Origin: an uncultured Caulobacteraceae bacterium
GTDB taxonomy: Bacteria > Pseudomonadota > Alphaproteobacteria > Caulobacterales > Caulobacteraceae
DNA: 37,204 bases
Direction of reading: 5' to 3'
Assembly (NCBI GenBank): GCA_937890965.1
Contig: CALAEG010000362.1
Location: forward strand, 1 to 37,204
Made by a program: the position numbers and the translations under genes. Within the stretch, counting starts at the first letter, position 1; every line of letters starts with the position of its first letter. Below, in pieces: positions 14,927 to 24,097 of this stretch. The notes under the pieces are model-generated. The model made no database searches. It had not been told where the DNA came from and saw nothing but the letters and a program-made list of their open reading frames with translations.

Positions 14927-16084
14927 CCGCGGAAGGTAGGCGGTGAAAGTCGTCCCCTGGCCCGCGACGCTTTCGATCGCCAGCCCGCCGCGATGGCGGT
15001 TGATGATGTGCTTGACGATGGCCAGGCCAAGGCCCGTGCCCAGGCGCTCGCCGCTCTTCTGGCCCTCGACGCGATAGAAGCGTTCGGAAAGCCGTGGCAG
15101 GTGCTCGCGCGCGATTCCCGCCCCATGGTCGGTGCAGCGCAGCACCACGAAGCGCTCGCCGCCGACTAGGTCGGGGCTGAGCAGGGAAAGTCGGGCCGCG
15201 CCCGCCCGGGTGGGCGCCAGCGCGGCTTCGGCGGTGACGTCGTCGACCACGTCAATCTCCACCGTCCCGCCGGGTGCGGAGAATTTCAGGGCATTGTCGA
15301 TCAGGTTTTGCGCCACCTGCAGGATCTGGTCGCGGTCGCCTGTGATCATCGCCCGGCCGCGCTCGGCCATGCGAATCTCCAGCTTCACCCCGCGCTCGGC
15401 GGCGAGCGGCGCCAGGGCGTCGATCACGTCCAGCGTCACCAGCGCCACATCGACCTTGCCTTCCGGCGCGATATGCTCGTTCAGCTCGATGCGGCTCAAG
15501 GACATCAGGTCGTCGATCAGCCGCGCCATCCGTCCGGCCTGAGCGGCCATGACGCCCAGGAAGCGTTCGCGGGCGGCCGCATCGTCGCGGGCGTGACCGC
15601 GCAGGGTCTCGATGAAGCCGGTCAGCGAGGCCAGCGGCGTGCGCAGCTCGTGGCTGGCATTGGCCAGGAAGTCGGCGCGCATCCGCTCGTTGCGGCGCGC
15701 ATCGGTCTCGTCGCGGATGACCATCAGCGCCAGGCGCGCGCCGTCGGCGGCGGGGGCCAGCGGACGGGTGCGCACGCGCCAGAAACGGTCCTGGGCGCCG
15801 CCGGTCTCATAGGCCGCCTCGCCATTCAGCCCGCCGAACAGGCTCTCGTCCACCGCCTCCAGCACCTCAGGGTGTCGGATGGCCGAGACCAGAGGCCCGC
15901 CCGCCGCCTGGATGCGCAATAGCTCGCGCGCCGCCAGGTTGGCGAAGACCAGCCGCCGGTCGGAGGCGTCTTCCGCGTCGCGGGCGGAGACCACCATCAC
16001 CGGGTCCGGCAGGCTGTCGACCAGAGCGGCGAAGGCCGGCTGGTCATGGTCGGTCTCGATGGTTTCGACGGCGTCTGTTGGCAT
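14921..16084 (-). CDS. phoR: Phosphate regulon sensor kinase PhoR-like
   Basis: A histidine kinase of 387 residues from this ATG. A PAS-like domain covers about residues 15-125 (FAALVDSLPDPVMVV to ALMVIRDET). The H-box FLANASHELRTPLASLTGF holds the phosphorylated His145, and the ATPase part has NLIDNALKFS (N box), CTDHGAGIAREHLPRLSERFYR (G1/F) and GTGLGLAIVKHI (G2). HELRTPLASLTGFIETL and FYRVEG are typical of PhoR. Unlike most PhoR proteins it has no membrane helix; an in-frame stop lies at 16160-16162, so even the earliest ATG (16153) adds none. Genes phoU and phoB follow. It would phosphorylate PhoB when phosphate is low. Confidence 0.88.
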   Translation of the reverse strand: MPTDAVETIETDHDQPAFAALVDSLPDPVMVVSARDAEDASDRRLVFANLAARELLRIQAAGGPLVSAIRHPEVLEAVDESLFGGLNGEAAYETGGAQDRFWRVRTRPLAPAADGARLALMVIRDETDARRNERMRADFLANASHELRTPLASLTGFIETLRGHARDDAAARERFLGVMAAQAGRMARLIDDLMSLSRIELNEHIAPEGKVDVALVTLDVIDALAPLAAERGVKLEIRMAERGRAMITGDRDQILQVAQNLIDNALKFSAPGGTVEIDVVDDVTAEAALAPTRAGAARLSLLSPDLVGGERFVVLRCTDHGAGIAREHLPRLSERFYRVEGQKSGERLGTGLGLAIVKHIINRHRGGLAIESVAGQGTTFTAYLPRL

Positions 16085-16153
16085 GGTCGCGAGGGTTTCC
16101 GGTCGGCGGCGCAAGCTAACCGGTCGGGCGGGTTCAGCAAAGCTGAGCGGCAT

Positions 16154-16330
16154 ACCAATTTATCTCTATGGAATTGATAGGGTTACATCACTAGGGAAGC
16201 CGGACGGTCCGGATGGGCGACCGGCGTTGACGGATTGCAAACCATGATCGGGGTAGAGCCGCGATATGTAGGTCAACTGCATATCCATCTGATCTAGGGC
16301 CGCGAACGCGGCGCGCGAGGGGCAATTCAA
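16154..16330. promoter_or_regulatory. Divergent phoR/porin control region
   Basis: Two short dyads are visible: CAATT (16157-16161) with AATTG (16173-16177), and GATATG (16263-16268) with CATATC (16280-16285). Both have 11-base spacers, as for dimeric regulators binding one helix turn apart. The AT-rich stretch 16156-16190 may be the promoter zone. No clear Pho box is seen for the porin gene. A GAGGGG ribosome-binding site (about 16316-16321) precedes the porin ATG. Confidence 0.35.
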
Positions 16331-17974
16331 ATGACACGCACGACTCGAACCTGGGGCCTTGGCCTCATCAGCATTCTGGCCGCCGGGGTCTCCAGCACGG
16401 CCCTGGCGCAAGCCGCGGCTCCGCCGGCCGCGGACCCGCGCGAGGCGCGGATCGATCAGCTGGAGTCCGAGGTCCAGGACCTCGCCGCCGAGGTGCAGGA
16501 CCTGAAGCGCGGCCAGGCCGCCCAGATCCAGACCCTCGCCGACGTGCAGGCCAAGGAACCCGCGCCGCCCTCGGTGCTGACCACGCTGGCCAACGGCGTG
16601 CCGTCGATCAAGAGCGCCGACGGCCGCTTCACCGCCAATTTCCACGGCATCCTGCAGTTCGACGCCGGCGAGTACAATCAGTCCAGCCTCGGCCCGATCG
16701 CCACCGATCTGCGCCGCAGCGGCCCCGCGCTCGGCGCCTCGGCCTCCAATGTCGATCTGACCCATGCCCGCAAGCTGAAGGACGGCGACGATTTCCGCCG
16801 CGCCCGCATCGGCGTCGACGGCAAGGCTTTCGGCGACTGGGACTACAAGTTGATCTTCGACTTCGCCGGTTCGGGCGTCGAGAACGCCGGCCAGCTCTAT
16901 GAGGGGTGGATCCAGTACTCGGGCCTCAAGCCCGTCCACCTGCGCGTCGGCGCCTTTTCGCCCTCGATCGGGCTGGAAGACCAGGCCTCCACCAATGGCA
17001 TGCCGCTGCTCGAGCGCTCGGTGGTGGAAGACATCGCCCGCGGCTTCGTCGCCGGCGACACCCGCACCGCCGTCGAGCTCTGGGGCTCGGGCGACCATTG
17101 GCTGGCCTCGGCGGCCCTGACCGGCCGGGTGATCGGGGTGCTCAACACCGGTACGGCCACTGCCGTGCCGCAGAGCTTCGGCGATCAGCTCGGCGTGGTC
17201 GGCCGCCTCGCTGGCACACCGTTCCACGGCGAGGACTGGCTGGTCCATGTCGGCGCCCACGGCAGTTATCTGATCGATCCGCCCAATCTCACCGGGCCGA
17301 CGGCGGCCGGTCTGGGCGTGGCGCCCAATGCCGAGGTCGTCGCCTTCTCCAACACTCCGGAACTGCGCGTCGACGGCACAAAGCTGCTCAACACCGGCAA
17401 TATCCCGGCCAAGCATGCCTCGACCACCGGCCTGGAATTCGCCGCCCAGAAGGCCAACTTCCTGTTCCAGACCGAGTACGACTATTTCACCGTCAATCGC
17501 ACCGACGTGCCCTCGACGCCCACCTTCAGCGGCTATTATTTCGAAGGCGGCTGGGTGATCACCGGCGAGCCGCGCGTCTACAACAAGCAGACCGCGGCGT
17601 TCGATGCGCCGAACGTGGCCCACCCCTTCTCATTCGATGGCGGCGGAACCGGCGCGTTCGAACTGGTGGCGCGCTATTCAGACATGGACCTGAACTATCA
17701 CCAGGGCGCCGCCGGCACGGCCCCGAAGCCCACCGCCATCCGCGGCGGCGACGAGCAGAACTTCACGATCGGCCTGAACTGGTACCCCAACCAGTTCACC
17801 AAGTTCATGCTCGACGTCTCCGAGGTGCAAATCCACCGCCTGTCGCCCTGCACCAACACCGGCGCTGGGGTGAACAACACGTGCACCGGCGCCGTCCTGT
17901 GGAACACGCCGGTCGGTTCGCAGATCGGACAGAACTTCACCGATGTGGCGATCCGTTCGCAATTCGCCTTCTAA
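16331..17974 (+). CDS. OprO/OprP-type outer-membrane porin
   Basis: A 547-residue outer-membrane protein with a signal peptide (residues 1-26, ending TALAQ), an N-terminal coiled coil (EARIDQLESEVQDLAAEVQD, about 38-57) that would trimerise in the periplasm, and a 16-18-strand beta barrel ending in the outer-membrane signature phenylalanine (IRSQFAF). DGDDFRRARIGVDGKAFGDWDYKLIFDFAG and DGRFTANFHGILQFDAGEY are typical of the Porin_O_P family, which includes phosphate- and pyrophosphate-selective channels. It is followed after 20 bases by a periplasmic sulfate-binding protein, and lies back to back with phoR, so an oxyanion role (phosphate or sulfate) is likely. Confidence 0.88.
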   Translation: MTRTTRTWGLGLISILAAGVSSTALAQAAAPPAADPREARIDQLESEVQDLAAEVQDLKRGQAAQIQTLADVQAKEPAPPSVLTTLANGVPSIKSADGRFTANFHGILQFDAGEYNQSSLGPIATDLRRSGPALGASASNVDLTHARKLKDGDDFRRARIGVDGKAFGDWDYKLIFDFAGSGVENAGQLYEGWIQYSGLKPVHLRVGAFSPSIGLEDQASTNGMPLLERSVVEDIARGFVAGDTRTAVELWGSGDHWLASAALTGRVIGVLNTGTATAVPQSFGDQLGVVGRLAGTPFHGEDWLVHVGAHGSYLIDPPNLTGPTAAGLGVAPNAEVVAFSNTPELRVDGTKLLNTGNIPAKHASTTGLEFAAQKANFLFQTEYDYFTVNRTDVPSTPTFSGYYFEGGWVITGEPRVYNKQTAAFDAPNVAHPFSFDGGGTGAFELVARYSDMDLNYHQGAAGTAPKPTAIRGGDEQNFTIGLNWYPNQFTKFMLDVSEVQIHRLSPCTNTGAGVNNTCTGAVLWNTPVGSQIGQNFTDVAIRSQFAF

Positions 17975-17994
17975 CCCCATGAGGAACAGCCGCG

Positions 17995-19047
17995 ATGACC
18001 GTCGATAACAACACGCGCTCGCCCACCCGGCGGAGGGTCTTCTCCCTCGCCGCGGCGGGGGCGGCGGTCATCGCGGCGCCGTCCATTCTTCCAGGTCGCG
18101 GCCACGCGGCCGGGCCGCTGAAGCTGCTCAATGTCAGCTACGACCCGACGCGCGAGCTCTATCGCGACATCAACGCCGCCTATTCGGCCTTCTGGAAGTC
18201 GCACACCGGCCAGGAGCTCGACATCGACCTCAGCAACGGCGGTTCGGGCAAGCAGGCGCGGGCGGTGATCGACGGCCTGCAGGCCGACGTGGTCACGCTG
18301 GCGCTCGCCTACGACATCGACGCCATCGCCCAGCACGGGCATCTGCTGCCGGCCAACTGGCAGTCGCGCCTGCCGGACAATTCGACGCCCTACACCTCGA
18401 CCATCGTCTTCGTGGTGCGCAAGGGTAACCCCTGGAAGATCCACAACTGGGGCGACCTGATCCGGCCGGGCATCCAGGCCATCACGCCCAATCCGAAGAC
18501 CTCCGGCGGGGCGCGCTGGAACTATCTGGCCGCCTGGGCCTGGGCCCTGAAGCAGCCGGGCGGCAACGCCGCAACGGCGCAGGCCTTCATCCAGAGGCTG
18601 TATAAGCAGGTGCCGGTGCTGGATTCCGGCGCGCGCGGCTCGACCACCACCTTCACCGAGCGCGGCATCGGCGACGTGCTGCTGGCCTGGGAAAACGACG
18701 CCCACCTGGCCCTGACCGAACTGGGGCCGGGCAAGGTCGAGATCGTCTATCCGTCCATGTCCATCCTGGCCGAGCCGCCGGTAGCGCTGGTCGACAAGGT
18801 GGTCGACCGCAAGGGCACTCGCGTCGTGGCCGAAGGCTATTTGAAGTTCCTCTACAGCCCGCTGGCCCAGGACCTGATCGGCAAGAACTTCTACCGGCCG
18901 CGCAATCCGGAATATGCGGCGAAATACGCCAAGCAATTCCCGAATATCCCGATGGTCACCATCGCCAGTTTCGGCGGCTGGACCAAGGCCCAGGCCACCC
19001 ACTTCGCCGACGGCGGCGTCTTCGACCAGATTTACAAGCCGGGCTAA
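17995..19047 (+). CDS. sbp: Sulfate ABC transporter substrate-binding protein
   Basis: A 350-residue periplasmic binding protein of the Sbp/CysP family. The N-terminus has a Tat-type motif (TRRRVFSL) and a hydrophobic segment ending near AAG at about 39. Family markers are [20 protein letters not shown], the oxyanion-binding [39 protein letters not shown], and [13 protein letters not shown]. It would bring sulfate to a CysTWA permease, which is absent here. It shares a message with the OprO/P-type porin and ends in a strong terminator. Family members can also bind thiosulfate or, less often, other oxyanions. Confidence 0.9.
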   Translation: MTVDNNTRSPTRRRVFSLAAAGAAVIAAPSILPGRGHAAGPLKLLNVSYDPTRELYRDINAAYSAFWKSHTGQELDIDLSNGGSGKQARAVIDGLQADVVTLALAYDIDAIAQHGHLLPANWQSRLPDNSTPYTSTIVFVVRKGNPWKIHNWGDLIRPGIQAITPNPKTSGGARWNYLAAWAWALKQPGGNAATAQAFIQRLYKQVPVLDSGARGSTTTFTERGIGDVLLAWENDAHLALTELGPGKVEIVYPSMSILAEPPVALVDKVVDRKGTRVVAEGYLKFLYSPLAQDLIGKNFYRPRNPEYAAKYAKQFPNIPMVTIASFGGWTKAQATHFADGGVFDQIYKPG

Positions 19048-19073
19048 CATCCTCCCCTGGAACGCCCGAGTCT

Positions 19074-19111
19074 GCCCCGGTTCCCCGATGAGCGGAACCG
19101 GGGCTTTTTTT
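19074..19111 (+). terminator. Rho-independent terminator after the porin-sbp pair
   Basis: GCCCCGGTTCC (19074-19084) pairs perfectly with GGAACCGGGGC (19094-19104) around a nine-base loop, followed by seven T (19105-19111). This is a textbook intrinsic terminator for the plus strand, 27 bases after the sbp stop. The minus strand lacks a matching T-run, so the converging pyk gene is probably not stopped well here. Confidence 0.95.
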
Positions 19112-19171
19112 GTGCGCTCATCGCTTGCGGACGGCGAGGTGGCCCGAACAAGTCGGGCCATGACGGTGATC

Positions 19172-20593
19172 TTAACGCGGCGGGGCGTGGGCCAGTCTCA
19201 GCAGGTTGGCCGCTCCCGGGGAGCCAAACGGCGTGCCGGCCAGGATGAGGACACGGCCGTTGGGTGGGGTGAGGCCGAGGTCGAAGGCCAAGCTGGCGGC
19301 GCCCTTGGTCAGGTGGTCGAGGCCCTTGGGTTGCTCGGCCAGTCGCGGTTCCAGACCCCAGACCAGGGCCAGCCGCCGCGCCACGCGGATATCCGAGGTC
19401 AGGGCGAGCACCGGCTGCAGAGGCCGCTCGCGCGCCAGCCTTAGCGCGGTGACGCCGGTGGTGGTGAAGACCGCCAGGCAGGCGGTCGAGCCGGACTCCG
19501 CCGCGCGGCGGGCGGCGGCGACCAGGGCGTCGGCGTCCTCGTCCTCGACCCGGCCATGTTCGGCGTCCATCAGGCCCGGCCAGTTGGGGTCGCGCTCCAC
19601 CCGCTGGATGATCTTGCTCATCATCGCCGTCGCCTCGATCGGATAGAGGCCGACGGCGGTTTCCGCCGACATCATCAGCGCATCGGCGCCCTCATAGACC
19701 GCATTGGCGACGTCCGAGGCCTCGGCGCGGGTCGGCGCGGGCGAGCTGGTCATGGAGTCCAGCATTTGGGTGGCGATGATCACCGGCAGGCCGCGGTTCC
19801 TGGCGGCGCGCACGATGGTCTTTTGCGCCACCGGCACCTCTTCGGGCTCCAGTTCGACGCCCAGGTCGCCGCGCGCCACCATCACCCCGTCGCACTGGTC
19901 GAGGATGGCGGCGAGATCCTTAAGCGCCGCGGGCTTTTCGATCTTGGCCAGGACGGCGGCGCGGCCAAGCACCAGGCGCCTGAGCTCGGCCATGTCCGCC
20001 GCCCGCTGCACGAAGGACAGGGCCACCCAGTCGACGCCGATGCGCAGGGCGAAGGCCAGGTCGTCGCGGTCCTTGGGCGTGAGCGCCGGCAGCGGGATGA
20101 CCGCGCCGGGCAGGGCGATGCCCTTGTGGTCCGACAGGGCGTTGCCCTGGATCACCACCGTGTTGGCGGAGGCGGCGCCGCAGTCGCTGACCTTCAGCCG
20201 CACCTTGCCGTCATCGAGCAGCAGCTCAGCCCCCGGACTGAGCGCGGCGAACAGCTCCGGATGCGGCATGCAGACCCTTTCGGAGTCGCCCGGCGCCGGG
20301 TCGAGGTCGAGCCGGAAGTGCTGGCCCGGTTCGATGGTCGCCTTGTCGCCCTTGAACTCGCCGAGGCGGAATTTCGGGCCCTGCAGGTCGGCCAGCGCCG
20401 CCAGCGGGCGTTCGATGACCGCCTCCGCCGCGCGCACCGCCTCCAGCGCCGCGGCGTGGTCGCTGTGCGCGCCGTGGCTGAAGTTGAGCCGGAAGACGTC
20501 GACCCCGGCCTCGGCCAGGGCCAACACCCGGTCGGGCCCCTGGCTGGCCGGGCCGAGCGTGGCGACGATGCGGGCGCGCCGCGCGCGGATCAT
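19172..20593 (-). CDS. pyk: Pyruvate kinase
   Basis: A 473-residue pyruvate kinase that makes pyruvate and ATP from phosphoenolpyruvate and ADP. Landmarks are IVATLGPAS (residues 9-17), [15 protein letters not shown] (substrate and K/Mg site), [24 protein letters not shown] (catalytic Lys), [18 protein letters not shown] (Mg/PEP site) and [15 protein letters not shown]. Length is normal for type II enzymes; the C-terminal domain is present. Its ATG overlaps the glk stop by four bases (ATGA). It is the last gene of edd-glk-pyk, so the operon holds both an early and the final step of glucose breakdown. Confidence 0.95.
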   Translation of the reverse strand: MIRARRARIVATLGPASQGPDRVLALAEAGVDVFRLNFSHGAHSDHAAALEAVRAAEAVIERPLAALADLQGPKFRLGEFKGDKATIEPGQHFRLDLDPAPGDSERVCMPHPELFAALSPGAELLLDDGKVRLKVSDCGAASANTVVIQGNALSDHKGIALPGAVIPLPALTPKDRDDLAFALRIGVDWVALSFVQRAADMAELRRLVLGRAAVLAKIEKPAALKDLAAILDQCDGVMVARGDLGVELEPEEVPVAQKTIVRAARNRGLPVIIATQMLDSMTSSPAPTRAEASDVANAVYEGADALMMSAETAVGLYPIEATAMMSKIIQRVERDPNWPGLMDAEHGRVEDEDADALVAAARRAAESGSTACLAVFTTTGVTALRLARERPLQPVLALTSDIRVARRLALVWGLEPRLAEQPKGLDHLTKGAASLAFDLGLTPPNGRVLILAGTPFGSPGAANLLRLAHAPPR

Positions 20594-21558
20594 CTGAGGT
20601 CGCCCAGCAGAGCCGCCGCGCCGATCAGGGCGGCGTGCGGCTGCAGCACCACGCGGGTGGGGATGGCGCGCAGATAGTCGCCCATGCGGTCCTTGGTCTC
20701 GAAGCGGCGGCGAAAGTCGCTGGCGGCGAGAAAGTCGAATATGTCCGGCGCGATTCCGCCGGAGATATAGACCCCGCCCTGCGCGCCCATGGCCAGGGCC
20801 AGATTGCCGGCGACGGAGCCCAGGATGGCGCAGAAGCGGCCGAGCGCGTCACGCGCCAGCCCCGGACCGGCCAGACCCGCATGGGTGACCTGGTCGGGCG
20901 CGGTCAGGCTGGCCGGCTTTCCCGCCATGTCGGCGAGAGCCTGGTAGAGGTTGAACAGGCCGGGACCCGACACCACCCGTTCGATGGAGACCTCGCCGAA
21001 GCGGGCGGTCAGGCGCCGCAGGATCTCGATTTCGACCTCGTCCTCGGGCGCGAAGGCCGAATGGCCGCCCTCGCCGGTCAGCACCGCGTTGGCGCGGCGA
21101 TCCCTGACCAGGGCCGCGGCGCCAAAGCCGGTGCCGGGCCCCATGATCGCGGCGGTGGCGTCGGCGCGGCCCCTGACGTCGGGCCCGATTCGCCGCGTGT
21201 CGCCGGGTCCCAACCGGTCGATTGCCAGCGCCTGGGCGGTGAAGTCGTTGATCAGCCTGACCTCGGCGAATCCGCACTTTTTCGCCATGCGGCGCTCGGA
21301 AAACCCCCAGCCTTCATTGTTGGTGAAGCTGACCTTGCCCTTGTGGATCGGCCCCGCGGCGGCGATCACCGCCAGGTGCGGGCGCTTGCCCTTCAATCGC
21401 TTCAGATAGGCTTCGAGCGCCGCCTCGCCGGTCGGATAGTCAGCCGCGTCAAGCACCGCCGCGTGCCTGATCCTGGTCCGCCGGCCATGGGTTTCGGCGA
21501 TGGCGAAGCGGGCATGGGTGCCGCCGACATCGCCGACCAGGCCGGAGACCTTGGCCAC
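20590..21558 (-). CDS. glk: Glucokinase
   Basis: A 322-residue bacterial-type glucokinase (Glk, PF02685 type) that makes glucose 6-phosphate. It shows the ATP-phosphate loop [15 protein letters not shown] near the N-terminus, [39 protein letters not shown] (glucose and metal contacts), and [12 protein letters not shown]. The C-terminal ADDRESS-like region is [17 protein letters not shown]. No ATG fits: the best start is GTG at 21558, two bases after the edd stop (TGA-gc-GTG), with a TTG overlapping that stop as the alternative. The frame runs much further upstream as an edd shadow. It is translationally coupled to edd and to pyk. Confidence 0.94.
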   Translation of the reverse strand: MAKVSGLVGDVGGTHARFAIAETHGRRTRIRHAAVLDAADYPTGEAALEAYLKRLKGKRPHLAVIAAAGPIHKGKVSFTNNEGWGFSERRMAKKCGFAEVRLINDFTAQALAIDRLGPGDTRRIGPDVRGRADATAAIMGPGTGFGAAALVRDRRANAVLTGEGGHSAFAPEDEVEIEILRRLTARFGEVSIERVVSGPGLFNLYQALADMAGKPASLTAPDQVTHAGLAGPGLARDALGRFCAILGSVAGNLALAMGAQGGVYISGGIAPDIFDFLAASDFRRRFETKDRMGDYLRAIPTRVVLQPHAALIGAAALLGDLR

Positions 21559-21560
21559 GC

Positions 21561-23363
21561 TCAAAACAGGACCGAGGCGCCGGCCTCGGCCGGGCCGACC
21601 GCGCGGCGCATGTGGCCGAACAGTTCGCGGCCGAAGCCGTGCTGCCGCGGCCGGCATGTCGCCGGGGCGCGGCGACGAAGCGCCGCGGCGTCGACCTTGA
21701 TCTCCAGCACCCCTGCCTCCGCATCGATGCGGATGATGTCGCCGTCGCGGACATAGGCCAGCGGACCGTCCTCGATGGCTTCCGGCGTCACATGGATGGC
21801 GGCCGGGACCTTGCCCGAGGCGCCCGACATGCGCCCATCGGTGACCAGGGCGACCTTCTGGCCGCGATCGAGCAGCACGCCCAGCGTCGGGCTCAGATTG
21901 TGCAGTTCGGGCATGCCGTTGGCCGTGGGACCCTGAAAACGGACCACCGCGATGAAGTCGCCGGTCAGCCGGCCGGCCTCGAAGGCCCCCAGGAGGTCGT
22001 CCTGGTCGTCGAACACCAGGGCCGGCGCCTCGATGGCGCGATGCTCCAGCTTGACCGCCGAGGTCTTCATCACGGCCCGGCCAAGGCCGCCGCTCAGGAC
22101 GCAGATGCCGCCGTGGTGGTCGAAGGGATCGCTGACCGGCCGCAGGATCGATGCGTCAAGCGAGGTCGAGCGGCCCTCGCGCCAGACCAGGGTCTCGCCA
22201 TCGAGAAACGGTTCCTGCCTGTAGAGGCTGAGGCCCGGCCCGGCGACGGTGGTCACCGCCTCGTGCGCCAGGCCGGCGGCGAGCAGTTCGCGGACCACGA
22301 AGGCCATGCCGCCGGCGGCGTGGAAGTGGTTCACGTCGCCGTTGCCGTTCGGATAGACCCGCGCCAGCATCGGGGTCACGGCGGACAGATCGGCGAAGTC
22401 ATGCCAGTCGATCTCGATCCCGGCGGCGCGGGCCATGGCGACCAGGTGCAGGGTGTGGTTGGTCGAGCCGCCGGTGGCCAGCAGGCCGACGACGCCGTTG
22501 ACCACGGCCTTTTCGTCGATCACCCGGGCCATGGGCGTATAGGCTTGGCGGCGCGGGCCGATCTCCACGGTGCGCCGGGCCGCGGCCATGGTCAGGGCCT
22601 CGCGGAGGGCGGTCCCCGGATTGACGAAGGCGGCGCCCGGCAGATGCAGGCCCATCATCTCCATCAGCATCTGGTTCGAATTGGCCGTGCCGTAGAAGGT
22701 GCAGGTGCCCGGCCCGTGATAGGCGGCCATTTCCGAGGCCAACAGCTCTTCGCGGGTCGCCTGGCCCTGGGCGTAGCGAGCCCGCACGGCGGCCTTTTCG
22801 GGGTTGGAGAGGCCGCTGGTCATCGGCCCGGCCGGTGCGAAGACGCTGGGCAGGTGGCCAAAGGCCAGGGCGCCGATCACCAGGCCCGGCACGATCTTGT
22901 CGCAGACGCCGAGCAGGATGGCGCCGTCGAAGGCGTCGTGGGTGAGGGCGATCGCCGTGGCCATGGCGATGACGTCGCGGGAAAACAGCGACAGCTCCAT
23001 GCCCGGTCGACCTTGGGTGACGCCGTCGCACATGGCCGGAACGCCGCCGGCGAACTGGGCCGTGGCGCCGGCCTCGCGGGCGGCCCGCCTGATCAGGTCG
23101 GGATAGTGTTCCAGCGGCTGGTGGGCCGAGAGCATGTCATTATAGGCCGAGACAATGGCGATGTTGGGCGCGCCCGGGTCCATCATCTTCAGCTTGTCGC
23201 CGGCCGGCTGGGCGGCGAAGGCGTGGGCCCAGTTGGCGCAGGACAGCTTGGCGCGCCCCGGACCTTCGTGACCGGCGGCCTCCATCCGGGCCAGATAGTC
23301 CGCGCGCCGGTCGCGGCTGCGCGCGGTGATTCGGGCGGTGACCTCGGCGACGACCTCATGCAT
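21561..23363 (-). CDS. edd: Phosphogluconate dehydratase
   Basis: A 600-residue Entner-Doudoroff dehydratase that turns 6-phosphogluconate into 2-keto-3-deoxy-6-phosphogluconate. It belongs to the IlvD/Edd family with an iron-sulfur cluster. Markers are [49 protein letters not shown] (cluster cysteine), [11 protein letters not shown] (cluster cysteine), [30 protein letters not shown], and [18 protein letters not shown]. The start at 23363 ([12 protein letters not shown]) has GAGGAG about ten bases upstream; the 36 bases before it lack family character. It heads edd-glk-pyk. The aldolase (eda) and zwf/pgl are not in this window. A tandem repeat lies 105-174 bases upstream. Confidence 0.95.
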   Translation of the reverse strand: MHEVVAEVTARITARSRDRRADYLARMEAAGHEGPGRAKLSCANWAHAFAAQPAGDKLKMMDPGAPNIAIVSAYNDMLSAHQPLEHYPDLIRRAAREAGATAQFAGGVPAMCDGVTQGRPGMELSLFSRDVIAMATAIALTHDAFDGAILLGVCDKIVPGLVIGALAFGHLPSVFAPAGPMTSGLSNPEKAAVRARYAQGQATREELLASEMAAYHGPGTCTFYGTANSNQMLMEMMGLHLPGAAFVNPGTALREALTMAAARRTVEIGPRRQAYTPMARVIDEKAVVNGVVGLLATGGSTNHTLHLVAMARAAGIEIDWHDFADLSAVTPMLARVYPNGNGDVNHFHAAGGMAFVVRELLAAGLAHEAVTTVAGPGLSLYRQEPFLDGETLVWREGRSTSLDASILRPVSDPFDHHGGICVLSGGLGRAVMKTSAVKLEHRAIEAPALVFDDQDDLLGAFEAGRLTGDFIAVVRFQGPTANGMPELHNLSPTLGVLLDRGQKVALVTDGRMSGASGKVPAAIHVTPEAIEDGPLAYVRDGDIIRIDAEAGVLEIKVDAAALRRRAPATCRPRQHGFGRELFGHMRRAVGPAEAGASVLF

Positions 23364-23467
23364 GGAATTCGAACTCCTCGCGGCCCCGCCAAGGCTCACC
23401 CGCCAACCGCATGGCGGGACAAACTGTTCCTAGCACAGGCGAGGCGGCGTTTTCACCGGCTTCGGCC

Positions 23468-23537
23468 TGGACTTTTGAGTGGTTACGGCGAGATATCTTC
23501 AACTTGGACTTTTAAGTCGTTGCGGCGGGATACCTTC
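23468..23537. repeat. Two-copy tandem repeat (37-bp period) between edd and the DUF992 gene
   Basis: The 33-base units 23468-23500 and 23505-23537 agree at 28 of 33 positions and are 37 bases apart. Each has a core TGGACTTTT-(G/A)AGT, which in unit 2 forms a dyad GACTT-TT-AAGTC; then GGCG(A/G)GATA(T/C)CTTC. It sits in the divergent promoter region of edd (minus) and the DUF992 gene (plus). Two helical-phase-shifted copies of a dyad look like a double operator, but a simple duplication is also possible. Confidence 0.6.
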
Positions 23538-23608
23538 GGAACTACCCTAGCTGTCGCCCGTTTGACCTTAGGTCGGGGCCAGATCACGGAATCACGGAGA
23601 CCTTATCC

Positions 23609-24094
23609 ATGTCTATTTTGCATCGTTCGATCCTGGGCGCGGTTGCCGCGGCCGGGTTAGCGCTCGAGGCGAGCGCGCCCGCGCATGCCCAATCGGGCGT
23701 CAGGGTTGGCGTTCTGACCTGTAACGTGGCCAGCGGTTGGGGCCTCGTGTTCGGCTCCAGCAAGGAGGTGAATTGCACCTTCTCGCGCGATGGCCGCGAC
23801 CTCGCCCACTATCAGGGCCATATCGACAAGTTCGGCGTCGACCTCGGCTATACCGCCGGCGGCGTGATGGTCTGGGCCGTGTTCGCGCCGACTTCAGGAC
23901 CGCCCCCGGGCTCGCTCGATGGCACCTACGGCGGCGTCACCGCGAGTGCGACGGCTGGTGTCGGCGTCGGCGCCAACCTGCTGATCGGTGGTTCGGATCG
24001 GTCGATCTCGCTGCAGCCGCTGAGCGTCGAAGGCAATACCGGCCTGAACGTCGCCGGTGGCATCGCCGGGCTGCGCCTGCACTATCTGCCTTAA
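23609..24094 (+). CDS. DUF992 family secreted protein
   Basis: A 161-residue protein with a signal peptide (residues 1 to about 27, ending AHA-QSG). The mature part is the DUF992 domain, recognisable by VRVGVLTCNVASGWGLVFGSS (residues 31-51), VNCTFSRDG, HYQGHIDKFGVDLGYTAGGVMVWAVFAPTS, and the glycine-rich tail GGVTASATAGVGVGANLLIGGS. Cys38 and Cys56 are the conserved pair and probably form a disulfide. The protein is periplasmic or outer-membrane associated; the function of the family is unknown. It ends three bases from the converging aldo/keto reductase gene. A short direct repeat ATCACGGA x2 precedes its start. Confidence 0.85.
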   Translation: MSILHRSILGAVAAAGLALEASAPAHAQSGVRVGVLTCNVASGWGLVFGSSKEVNCTFSRDGRDLAHYQGHIDKFGVDLGYTAGGVMVWAVFAPTSGPPPGSLDGTYGGVTASATAGVGVGANLLIGGSDRSISLQPLSVEGNTGLNVAGGIAGLRLHYLP

Positions 24095-24097
24095 GCC

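Noticed and set aside
16166-17623. 485-residue minus-strand frame over the porin gene
   Set aside because: A shadow of codon bias: high Gly/Arg/Ala content and no domain; the porin on the other strand is clearly real.
19074-19111. Bidirectional termination for pyk
   Set aside because: The minus strand has no T-run after the stem; only the plus-strand direction is supported.
21612-23660. 682-residue plus-strand frame over edd
   Set aside because: Same kind of shadow; edd shows all family motifs on the minus strand.
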